This document shows, in pieces, positions 1 to 9,314 of a stretch of 64,000 bases of DNA. The stretch comes from Abelmoschus esculentus (lineage: Eukaryota; Streptophyta; Magnoliopsida; Malvales; Malvaceae): assembly GCA_035048815.1 (NCBI GenBank), contig JAUCBN010000005.1, positions 14,472,517 to 14,536,516 on the forward strand, read 5' to 3'. The position numbers and the translations under genes were made by a program. The notes beneath the pieces are model-generated. The model saw only the letters and a program-made list of their open reading frames with translations. It made no database searches and was not told where the DNA came from. How positions within the stretch are numbered: the stretch's first letter is position 1; every line of letters begins with the position of its first letter.

Positions 1-939
1 AGCTTTTGAGCATATGTTGCGATGAATGACCCTTCTCTTCGAGTGCATGTCATGGTGAGAGGTCCCTCTCTTTGAGCGTATACCTTGATGGACAACCCCT
101 CTCTTTGAGCGTATGTCGAGATGAATGACCCTCTCTGCGAGTGCATGTCATAATGAACAATCACTTTCTTAGAGCGTATACCGTGATGGGCGACACTTCT
201 CTTTGATTGTATGTCGCGATGAATGACCTCTCTCTTCAAGCGTATGTCATAATAAACGATCCTTCTCTTTGAGTGTATACTGTGATCGATGAACCCTCTC
301 GTTGAACGTATATTGCAATGAATGACCCCTCTATTTGAGTGCATTTCAAGGTGAACGGTCCAATTGTTAGAGCCTATACCGTGATGGACAAAGCTTCTCT
401 TTGAGCGTATGTCGCGGTGACTGGCCCCTCTCTTCAAGCGTTTGTCATAGTGAACGGTTCCTCTCTTTGAGCGTATGCGGTGATGGACGACCCCTCTCTT
501 TGAGCGTATGTCGCAATGAATGACCCCTCTCTTCGAGTGCATGTCATAATGAATGATCCCTCTCTTCGAGCGTATACCGTGCTGTACTCTACCGCTCTTT
601 GCGTGTATGTTGCGATAATGAACCCTCTCGTCGAGTGCATGTTATAATGAACGGTCCCTCTCTTTGAGTGTATGTCGCGATGAATGACCCCTCTCTTCGA
701 TTGCATGTCATAACGAATGGTCCATCTCTTTAAGCGTATACCGTGATGGTCGCCGCCGCACTTTGAGCATATATCGAGATCAATGACCCCTCTCTTCGAG
801 TGGATGTCATAATGAACGATCCTCTCTTTGAGCGTATACCGTGAGGGACGATACCTCTCTTTGAGAGTATGTCGCGATGAATGACCCCTCTCTTCGAGTG
901 CATGTCATAATGAACGGTCCCTCTCTTCGAGCGTATACC
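1..939 (+). repeat. 33-bp satellite, block 1
   Basis: This is a tandem array of 33-bp monomers. Three classes alternate as A-B-C (99-bp unit). Class cores are A GTATGTCGCGATGAATGACC, B GCATGTCATAATGAACGGTC and C GTATACCGTGATGGACGACC, each followed by a pyrimidine tract and CTCTTYGAG. A marker C monomer ending in CCGCCGCAC lies at about 751-760. The last 8 bp (932-939) are the left copy of a target duplication made by the adjoining hAT-like element. Monomer-by-monomer order parallels the block starting at 1841. Confidence 0.95.
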
Positions 940-1840
940 TAAAGGTGGCAAACGGGACATTCGGTTTGCTTTCGGTTCGGTTCATTTCGAGTTTATTTAC
1001 ATTCGGTTTAGATTCAGTTTGGATCGGTTTTGGTTTCGGTTTAGATATCGGATCGGTGATTTGGGTCAATATCGGATCTGTTGTTTTCAGGTCGGGTCAA
1101 TATCGGGTCGAAAGTTTTCGGGTCAGGTCCATGTCGGGTCATTCGGATCAGTTCGGGTCAATTCAATCTTTGAATTTTCAGGTTAATTTGGTTTGAGTTG
1201 GACTTAAGTATAAATGTAATCATCTATATTATATATAGAATTAATCATATATTCTTGTAAAAATATATCATTTTTATTTCATATTGGAATTGTTTTAAAA
1301 TTTTTGCCTCAGCTTTTATTCGAGTAAAGTCAGTATTGGTAATATAAGGGATAATGCCATTTTTGTGAATACATGGATTCATTAATAACATTTTGGTCGT
1401 TTTTATAACGCCCTAAATTTTAACAAAAAATAAACTGATTTTTAAAGTAGGAAATATAATATTAAAAATTAAATTATTATCAGATATAGTGATTAATTAG
1501 TATTATCATAATAAAAAAGATAATAAAATATATATTATTTAATTATTTATCATATTGTTAAAAAAATAAACTATAGTAAAAATATATTATTCATTCACTT
1601 TGACTCAATTATCGGGTTAAAATCGGATTGATGTTCGGTTTAGATCGGTTTTTAGCAAGTTAAATTCGGGTTGTTTTCGGTTCAGGTGAAATCGGTTACA
1701 AGTTCTTCTAGAATTTGGATCGGTTTCGATTTCGGTTTGGGTTTCGAATCACACTAAATCATCAGTTTCATTTTGGTTCGGGTTTTGGTTCGGATAAATC
1801 GGTTTGATTTTTGGTTCTCGGATGTAGTTTGCCAGGTCTA
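940..1840. mobile_element. non-autonomous hAT-like DNA transposon
   Basis: A 901-bp insertion in a class-C satellite monomer. It is flanked by a perfect 8-bp direct repeat CGTATACC (932-939 and 1841-1848), the target duplication size of hAT elements. The ends are imperfect inverted repeats: TAAAGGTGGCAAAC at the left and, read inward from the right, TAGACCTGGCAAAC (11 of 14 match). Subterminal regions (about 955-1190 and 1610-1800) are dense in TCGG/CGGTT motifs, as in hAT transposase-binding regions. The centre (about 1200-1600) is AT-rich and holds no ORF of note. The short open frame over 945-1196 is low-complexity and is not called a gene. No transposase is encoded, so it would depend on an autonomous relative. 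Confidence 0.85.
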
Positions 1841-3024
1841 CGTATACCGTGATCAATGACCCCTCTCTTTGAGTATGTGTTGTGATGAATGACCCTTCTC
1901 TTTGAGTGCATGTCAAGATGAACTGTCCCTCTCCTTGAGCGTATACCTTGATGGACTACCCCTCTCTTTGAGCGTATGCCGCTATGAATGATCCCTCTCT
2001 TCGAGTGCATGTCATAATGAACAGTCTCTTTCTTAGAGCGTATACAGTGATTTACGACCCTTCTATTTGAGCGTATCTCGCGATGAATGATCCCTCTCTT
2101 CAAGAGTATGTCATAATGAATGATCCTTCTCTTCGAGTGTATATCGTGATCGATGACCCCTCTCTTTTAACGTATATTGCGATGAATGACCCCTCTCTTT
2201 GAGTGCATGTCATGGTAAAAAATCCATTACTTAGAGCGTATATCATGATGGATAACCATTCTCTTGAGCGTATGTCGCGTTAAATGACCCCTCTCTTCAA
2301 GCATATGTCATAGTGAACGGTCTATCTTTGAGCGTATATGGTGATGGACGACCAATCTCTTTGAGCGCATGTCGCGATGAATGACCCCTTTCTTCGAGTG
2401 CATGTCATAAGGAAAAGTCCCTCTCTTTGAGCGTATACCGTGATGGACGCCGCCGCACTTTGAGCTTATATTGCGATTAATGACCCCTCTCTTCGAGTGA
2501 TGTCATAATGAACAGTCCCTCTCTTTGAGCGTATACCTCTTCGACTGCATGTCATAGTGAACGATCCCTTTCTTAGAGCGTATATCGTGATGGACGAGCC
2601 CTCTCTCGGAGCGTTTGTTGTGATGAATGCCCCTTCTTCGAGCATATGTCATAATGAACAGTCCCTCTCTTTGAGCGTATACCGTGATTAATGACCCCTC
2701 TCTTTTTGCGTTTATCGCGATGAATGACCCCTCTCTTCGAGTGCATGTCATGGTGAATGGTCCCTCTCTTTGAGTGTATACCGTGAGGGATGACACCTCT
2801 CTTTGAGCGTATGTCACGATATTTGACCCCTCTCTTCGAGTGAAAGTCATAAGTAATGGTCCCTTTCTTAGAGTGTATACCGATATGAACAACCCCTCTC
2901 TTTGAGCATATGTCACGATGAATGACCCCTCTCTTCGAGTACATGTCAGTGAATGGTCCTTTTCTTAGAGTGTTTACCATGATGGACGACCCCTCTCTTT
3001 GAGCGTATGTCGCGATGAATGACC
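1841..3024 (+). repeat. 33-bp satellite, block 2
   Basis: The A-B-C satellite resumes exactly at the hAT target duplication. It carries a CCGCCGCAC marker monomer at about 2448, and its order of variant monomers (for example an unusual AACGTATATTG monomer near 2165) parallels block 1 near 300. This suggests the two blocks were adjacent copies of a larger unit before the hAT insertion. Confidence 0.95.
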
Positions 3025-3614
3025 CCTCTCTTCAAGTTCTCTCCTTAACTGTTGTGTTTAATTCTAGTGTTTACTCTCCCTTAAATTGTGATAATGAAGG
3101 CTTTCATTGCATGTCTTCTCTTTCTTGCTTGCTGAAACTGACAACCTTAAAATGATGTAAAGACTCTCTTGAAAGCGTTAAAACCATTGCTTGAAATAAC
3201 AACATTCAAGTGGTGTAATTGCTCCATTGAATTGCATTGTAACCAATCAGCCTTGATGGGTCTTCAAGGGACTTCAATTGATGTAAATGCTATGTCATTC
3301 CTGAGAATATGATCAACCATTTGCTCCAAAAGAATAACATAGCTGAAATATATAAGCAACCACTAGATAACAACTTTATTCAATAAAAATAAAAGTGAAT
3401 GCATGAAACAGATTTAATGAGCTAGATTTATTAATGAAACTAGTTACATTGAATGTTCTAGTTTAATTAATAAAATCACACACTATATTAACTTATAAAC
3501 ATAAGAAAACTAGCATGCTTTAAGTGAACTATCATGCACTAATTAAACTAATGAACTTAATTGAACTAACATGCTTAAATGAACATCAAGCATTATTTAT
3601 TAATGCACACATGC
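3025..3614 (-). mobile_element. LTR-C fragment (CRM-like family C)
   Basis: A non-satellite segment matching the reverse complement of the central part of the solo LTR-C at 15020-16796 and, in the same orientation, the copy at 58641-59496. It is truncated at both ends. On the right it breaks after ACACATGCTGA, exactly where the 59.3-kb copy continues with more LTR. It is AT-rich and has no coding content of its own. It is a relic of an older insertion into the satellite. Confidence 0.8.
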
Positions 3615-4105
3615 TGAACGGTCCCTTGAATGACCCCTATCTTTGAGTGCATTTCTTGGTGAACGATCTCTCTCTTTGAGCGTATACCGTGATGGACAAC
3701 TCCTCTCTTTGAGCGTATGTCGCAATGAATGACCCCTCTCTTCGAGTGTATGTCATAAAAAATAGTCCCTTTCTTAGAGCGTACACCATGATGGATGACC
3801 ATTCTCTTTGAGCGTATGTCGCGATGAATGAACCTTCTCTTCGAGTGTATGTCATAATGAATAGTCCCTTTCTCAGAGTGTATACCGTGATGGAAGACCA
3901 CTCTCTTTGAGCGTATGTCGCGGTCAAATGACCCCCTCTCTTCGAGCGCATGTCATAATGAACGGTCCCTCACTTTGTGCGTATGCCGTGATAGACGACC
4001 CCTCTCTTTGAGCGTATGTCACGATCAATGACCCCTCTCTTCGAGTGCATGTCATAATGAACTGTCCCTTTCTCAGAGCGTATATCGTGATGGAATACCT
4101 CTCTC
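3615..4105 (+). repeat. 33-bp satellite, block 3
   Basis: Satellite monomers whose individual variants match those at about 59640-60110 in the same order, for example a monomer with ACACC followed by GATGGATGACCATTC and later a B monomer preceding TCACTTTG. It ends at the LTR of element B1; CTCTC (4101-4105) is the flanking 5-mer. Confidence 0.95.
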
Positions 4106-5784
4106 TGATATGCTCCAACTCTCCAAGATGCTTGTAGAGAGAAGCTTTGATTGCCCGGACCTTAGAATGCAAGCCAAGCCTTGTATCACGCTTGTTTCCT
4201 GAACAAAAGATTGTTAAAAGATGCTGGAAATAAGATAAGGATGATTCAAGAAGGGGTTATGGTGTAGGGGATGTTGATGGTTGATTAAGGAAGGAAATAG
4301 AGGTGTTTAAGTGATGTAAATGATATGAAAGGATATGTAAAGGGCTGGTGAAGAATAGTGGACGAAAATGGAAGATAGATGATGATTATGGGGTGTTGAA
4401 ATGATATACATAAACCCAATCTAGTTGCAACTCTGAGGGTGGTAGATGCACTTATACCTCTTGGAAATGTAATTCCAGAAACCTAAAGTATAAAGGATGG
4501 AGGGTGACGCCACAATTCAAAGACATGATTTGATATGTCGATAAAGTTCTAAAAAGAAAAAGAATGAGAGATTAACTCAGAAACTAAATAATCTGATTCA
4601 AAGTTGTTGTCTGAAATGCCAAAATGGCTACATATTTATAGGAAATGAAAGGGTGTGGACAAAGGACATTTCCCTTTGAAAGGGTGGTCGAATAGTGGCC
4701 TTGGTGTCTGTTCAATTGGTGGCGTTTCCCACTTTAACCGTTCGGTTGAATGGTGTCTCCTCACAATAATTGTTGTAACTTTTCGATTTAAAATTCTAGC
4801 CTGCACAGTCTTCAATAAAATGGACATATCTCGAGTTCCCGACAGCGGATTGATGAGATTCAACATGCGTTGGAAAGATAAGAGATTGAGGAACAACTTT
4901 CATGAAGACACCAAAGTCCAATTCTACTCATATCCTTCTCGAAATCGGCACACAAGTGGACCATCATGAATCTGTCCAATGAAGAGTGTTATCTCTTTGT
5001 TTTGGCGCCCAAAACAAGTTTCCTTTCATGTTGGTCAGTTGTGTCTCTTGGGGAGGGAACTTGTTCTTCCATGGTTGAGCTGTAGGTTGTAGGGTGAGCT
5101 AAGATGAGCTGGATGAACTAAGGTTGAGCTGGGTTGAGCTGAGCTAGCTAGCTGAAAGTTCTCCATCTTTGAGTGAAGATTTGAGCTGAACGGCTAACCC
5201 CCTATCTTAGTGAACTTATCATAAGGGCCATAATACTCTACTCAATCCATAAGAGTGAGTAGGAGCTTATCCGAATTCCATATTAATTGAAATTCACCAT
5301 TTGTCGTTTTGAGCTCATTCTAGATTCGTGAACTGGAATGAAGCTAGCATTCGCTTCATTGCGCTACCTAGGAGTGTTTTGTACATTTTAGTGCTGATCG
5401 GAAGCTGGTAAGTTTCTCAAACAATGATTCTTTGTTTTCATCTTAAATGGTGCATTCGAGCTAAAATGGAGTTGGCCAATAGTCCCTTAAGCTGTGTTTA
5501 ACATAACCTGCAAAGAAACAACTTAAACTAATAAGTATGATGTTACTAAATATGTGTTGAATATTAAAAATGCATAATATAAGCCAGATAAAGATGTGGT
5601 TCAATATCAATTACTAAGTTATCAATAGTAATATAAGGAAATAAACATTATAGGTATATAATATGAGATAGCAAGCGAGTGTAGCACATGAATTGAATAA
5701 ATAAAGAGGATTAAGTAGAACTCCCTGAGTGGACTTGTGTGACTTAGGGTATGGCAGAATTTAAGGTTCGTCGTGCACATACCA
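4106..5784 (-). mobile_element. 3' LTR of element B1 (CRM-like family B)
   Basis: A 1679-bp LTR, minus orientation. On the plus strand it runs from TGATATGCTCC to GTGCACATACCA, so in its own orientation it starts TGGTATGTGCAC and ends GGAGCATATCA. Homologous LTRs lie at 31626-33398, 35972-37482 and 62165-63779. A TATA-like CTATAAATA (minus strand) lies near 4632-4642. It contains runs of AGCTCA/TGAGCT motifs at about 5093-5160. The first ~160 bp of the LTR (5622-5784) encode the end of the polyprotein. The pyrimidine-rich 5785-5799 next to it is the polypurine tract on the minus strand. Confidence 0.85.
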
Positions 5785-6116
5785 TCCCCTCCTTCTTTTG
5801 GGTGATTTGTCCTCAAATCGAACCCCTTGGTGCTGGAATCTCCCTTAGCAATGGGAATGACATGTTTTTTCCGTTCATGGCCTTCTAACTCCTTGAGTTT
5901 CTGAAAACAAGATGGGAACTTTTTGGCTTCTTTTGGGTTAGAAAATTCAAAAATGATCATGTGATGTGTCAAAAGACATTCCCTAATCAACTTGATGCTG
6001 CCAGATGCCTTTTCTTCCTTAGGTCTTCCTTCTTTAAGCTTGGTTTGGATTTTCTCTTGTTTCCAAGCCTCCACACTTTGTTTCATCAAAATCTGATCAC
6101 TTTGCACTTGTTTTGG
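5622..6116 (-). pseudogene. 3' part of family-B gag-protease polyprotein (B1), truncated
   Basis: An open minus-strand frame representing the C-terminal part of a family-B polyprotein. It starts inside the post-protease linker (PKQVQSDQILMKQ, also present in B2 at about 33750) and continues through a Lys/Glu-rich linker. It then reaches KGFDLRTNHPKEGGD, the hallmark end of a Ty3/gypsy pol, without any reverse transcriptase, RNase H or integrase between. The final ~54 codons are encoded by the LTR and end in hydrophobic residues. The upstream portion (gag, protease core) is missing because the sequence switches at 6116/6117 to an Athila-like LTR remnant. The protease-to-tail arrangement matches B2, so the internal deletion is a family trait and not damage to this copy. 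It is unlikely to be expressed. Confidence 0.7.
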
Positions 6117-6157
6117 CGTGTTCACTTGCACTAATTGCGCATATTTGACACGCATCA
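6117..6157 (+). repeat. remnant of element E 5' LTR
   Basis: These 41 bp match the last 41 bp of the 3' LTR (14210-14250) and end in the same ACACGCATCA. Everything further upstream in the LTR is gone and is replaced by family-B sequence. The site is a recombination breakpoint, because family-B sequence does not reappear at the other end of element E. Confidence 0.8.
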
Positions 6158-6163
6158 AGTTTT

Positions 6164-6181
6164 TGGCGCCGTTGCCGGGGA
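6164..6181 (+). other. primer-binding site of element E
   Basis: TGGCGCCGTTGCCGGGGA, six bases after the LTR end. This is the PBS widely seen in Athila/Tat elements (tRNA-Asp type in Athila, from memory). It starts minus-strand DNA synthesis. Confidence 0.85.
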
Positions 6182-6271
6182 TTGACAACTAAATTTTATT
6201 TTCTTTATTTCTTGCTTTTATTTTAGTTATTTTAATTTTATTATTATTTTTACTAGGTTTATTTTTTGTGT

Positions 6272-7690
6272 ATGACCAAGGCCAACCCTAGCAATCCACT
6301 GTACGAGATCGATACAGAAATCGAGAGAACCTACCAAGGGTTGAGAAGACAGATACAAGGAGCCATGACAGTAAATCAAGGAAACCAGAACCTACCTGCT
6401 GGCAATGAAGGCCTTCCACAGCAACCACTACCGCGGCAGTTAACTATTATAGATTTTCTGGTGGAAGATCTGAATGAATTGAACCATGGAGTTGTTACAC
6501 CAGAGATAGGAGCAACCCACTTTGAACTCAAACCAGTGATGTTCAATATGCTTAATACTATTGGACAATTTAGTGGGTTTGCAACTGAACATGCCAGGCA
6601 ACATCTCAAGTCCTTCATGGAAGTCTGCAACTCATTCAAAATTCAAGGAGTCTATGAAGACATTTTGAGATTAAAATTTTTGCCCTATTCACTGAGGAAT
6701 AGGGCCAAGACCTGGTTAAATAGCATTCCGGCAGGATCTATTGGATCTTCGAGTGAACTCTGCCGAGAATTCATTACGCGATTTAACCCTACAAACTTAT
6801 ATGATCGAATCCGTAATGAAATTACTTCTTTTTGACAAGCTGACGACGAACCTATGTACGAGGCTTGGGAGCGCTACAGAGAGTTACTAAACAAATGTCC
6901 ATTACATAGATTTCCACTATGGACACAAGTAACCATGTTCTACAATGCTACCAATACCGCGATAAGGATGATGTTAGATGCCTCGGCAAATGAAACACTC
7001 CTTGAAAAAGCTCCGGAAGAAGCTATTGAGATTTTGAACAAACTCGCAAGGAACGATTTTCAATTCCCTACTTCTAGGCGAGGAGGATTAAGACGCCAAG
7101 CCACAATGAATGAACTAGAAACTACCAATTTAGTGGCAGCACAATTGGCATCTCTAACCAAGATGGTTCAGAACATGCAAGTACAACAAAATACTCACGA
7201 GGTAAAAGTGATCAATTCTTCTGAGTATATGCATGATGAGGAATCTGGTTTCTATGTGGGAAATTACAACCGGAACAACAATATGATGTCAAATACATAC
7301 AATCCGGCATGGAAAAAGCATTCAAATTTTTCATGGAGCAATCCTAATAATGCCTTGAACCCCACTAACCAAGCCTCAGGTTATCAAAATACACTGCTGG
7401 AGCAGCATGTTCAACAACCACTGTCACAGCAACAGATGCATCAGCAACAACCTATAAACTCATTAGAAAATACTCTCAAGGCCTTCATAATGAAAACAAA
7501 ATCATATATGGCAGAGAATAGTAGTTTCATGAAGAGAACTGATGACTTCGTGAATAGAATTGAGATGAGGCTGCAAAATCAGGAAGCTGCTATTAAATCA
7601 CTAGAAACTCAATTGGTCAATTTGCTCAAAAACAGAATACTAGACCATAGGGAGGACTACCTAGCAATACTGAAGTTGCTAAAGGAATAG
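6272..7690 (+). pseudogene. Athila-type gag, broken
   Basis: Gag of element E, the capsid/nucleocapsid precursor that packages element RNA. The first ATG is at 6272. The capsid-like region runs through FELKPVMFNMLNTIGQFSG and LRLKFLPYSLRNRAKTWLNS to a Gln/Asn-rich C-terminal part (about 7170-7480) and a predicted coiled region (about 7480-7640). One in-frame TGA stop (6833-6835) splits the frame; translation downstream stays in the same frame. Near 7650-7690 the frame shifts: the residues expected before the protease (a CKAIT-type motif) appear in another frame. No zinc knuckle is evident, as usual in Athila. The two lesions make an intact Gag unlikely from this copy. Confidence 0.8.
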
Positions 7691-7746
7691 GCCATGAACA
7701 ATGTAAAGCAATCACCACAAGAAATGGCCTACAGCTTAAAGAGACA

Positions 7747-8778
7747 ATGGGCAAGCCAGCATCCAAAGTTCCACCAGCAACACATGTGGAATCAGACAAG
7801 GAGGACTTGGATGCTGAACAAACTGAACATGAGAACACTTCCCCAGCAGAGAGCTCGACAACACATGAACTAATTGCCGAGACAGTAAGAAACACAATGG
7901 TTCCAGGTATTAAATTCCAAACCAAAGAATCCCTAGAAGAGATGAGACCACCACCACCTTTCCCATAAAGGTTGAAAAAACAAAAACAGGACCACCAGTA
8001 CAAAAAGTTCATGGATATTTTAAAGCAAGTCCACATCAACTTGCCATTTGTTGAGGCAATTGAACAAGTGCCCAACCATGCTAAATTCTTGAAAGAAATT
8101 GTGTCTAAAAGAATGAAGCTAGGTGAGTTTGAAACAGTGGCATCAACTGAAGGATGCATGACAATGCTGCACAATCGCATGCCACCCAAACTAAAGGATC
8201 CTGGATGCTTTACAATACCTTGTGTGATTGGTAACAATTATGAAGGAATGACATTATATGACCTAGGAGCAAGCATCAATCTCATGCCCAAATCAGTCTT
8301 TCAAAAGCTTGGAATAGGAAGGACAAAGCCTACGACAGTGCTGCTCCAACTTGCGGATAGATCCTATGTGCATCCTGAAGGAAAAATGGAGGACATATTG
8401 GTAAGGGTAGACAAATTTATTTTTCCTGCCGACTTCCTTGTCCTTGACTGTGAAGTAGATGATAATGCACCGATCATCTTGGGAAGACCTATCCTTGCTA
8501 CTGGACAAACCTTAATTGATGTGGGAAATGGAGAGTTGACAATGAGGGTCAATTACCAACAAGTCAAACTCAATGCATTCCACAAATTGAAAAAATTTGA
8601 TGATCCAGAAGAGTGCAAAGTCCTCCACACAACAGATGCGGACACCAAGATATCCTACCTCGGCAGCATGCTCGACAGATTATTTGGCAAGAAAATTAAG
8701 CCCGAGGTGGAGGCAGAAAATAAGGATGGACACAAAGCAGAAGGGAAAGGCCAACACTTGAAGAAAAATCTAGGCTAA
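7747..8778 (+). pseudogene. Athila-type aspartic protease region, broken
   Basis: Continuation of the gag-pro polyprotein in the new frame after the shift near 7650-7690. It has an acidic Ser/Thr/Glu-rich linker, one in-frame TAA stop (7966-7968) and then an open stretch to 8778. The retropepsin domain includes TLYDLGASINLMP (catalytic Asp codon near 8260) and the flap/second hallmark APIILGRPIL (about 8470). The active site reads DLGA instead of the more common DSGA/DTGA, as I recall is usual for Athila-type proteases. Normally reverse transcriptase would follow, but here the frame ends after a Lys/Glu-rich tail. The cleavage targets would be Gag and any trans-supplied polyprotein. Confidence 0.8.
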
Positions 8779-9314
8779 CAAGAGATAAGTAAATTGGGAG
8801 ATGCATTTACATGCACTCCACCATTAACATAATCAATTTCCTTCTACTTTATTATATGAGGATTAGTTTTAAGTTTAGGATTTATGTTTTTATTTTTTTT
8901 AATTTTTATTATTGATGTTTTTATTTTAAGTTTTTTTAAGACAATAAAAGCAAGAATAAGGGAGAAATAGTTCACAGTAGGAATTCTGCTGAAGCAGTAA
9001 ACAGTATTTGAAGTCGCAACAATCCCAACGTGCAGAAATAGTGTAACGGCTATCTACTGAGTCTTACGTCGCGACAGTAAATGCTAACGGGTAGTAAATT
9101 TAAAAGCGGCTACAAAACAGCTAGTAGTTTAAACGGCTACAAGGCCGAGGCCTATATAAGCAGCATCATTCTCTTGAACTATTCACTCTTGCATTCTTGA
9201 TTTCTTAGAATTCTACTAAATCTTGCTCTCACAATACTCTCTGCCTACTCACAAGCATTCTTAAAATTTTCAGAATCTATTCAAGAAAGTCTCAAAGACT
9301 CCCAATCTTCATCC
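8779..9314 (+). promoter_or_regulatory. inter-ORF spacer with internal TATA-type promoter
   Basis: A non-coding spacer between protease and the second ORF. It is AT-rich to about 8960. GGCCTATATAAGCAGC lies at 9149-9164 (TATA core 9153-9158), about 155 bp upstream of the second ORF start, followed by a CT-rich leader. The LTR promoter of the same element has the very similar AGCCTATATAAGGC at 13397-13410. The inferred role is transcription of the second ORF as a separate RNA. This is inference from position and similarity; no transcript evidence is available. Confidence 0.5.

Noticed and set aside
1..939. Regular ~33-bp direct repeats resembling a CRISPR array
   Set aside because: Repeats are head to tail without unique spacers, monomers diverge in three classes, and the context is a plant genome.
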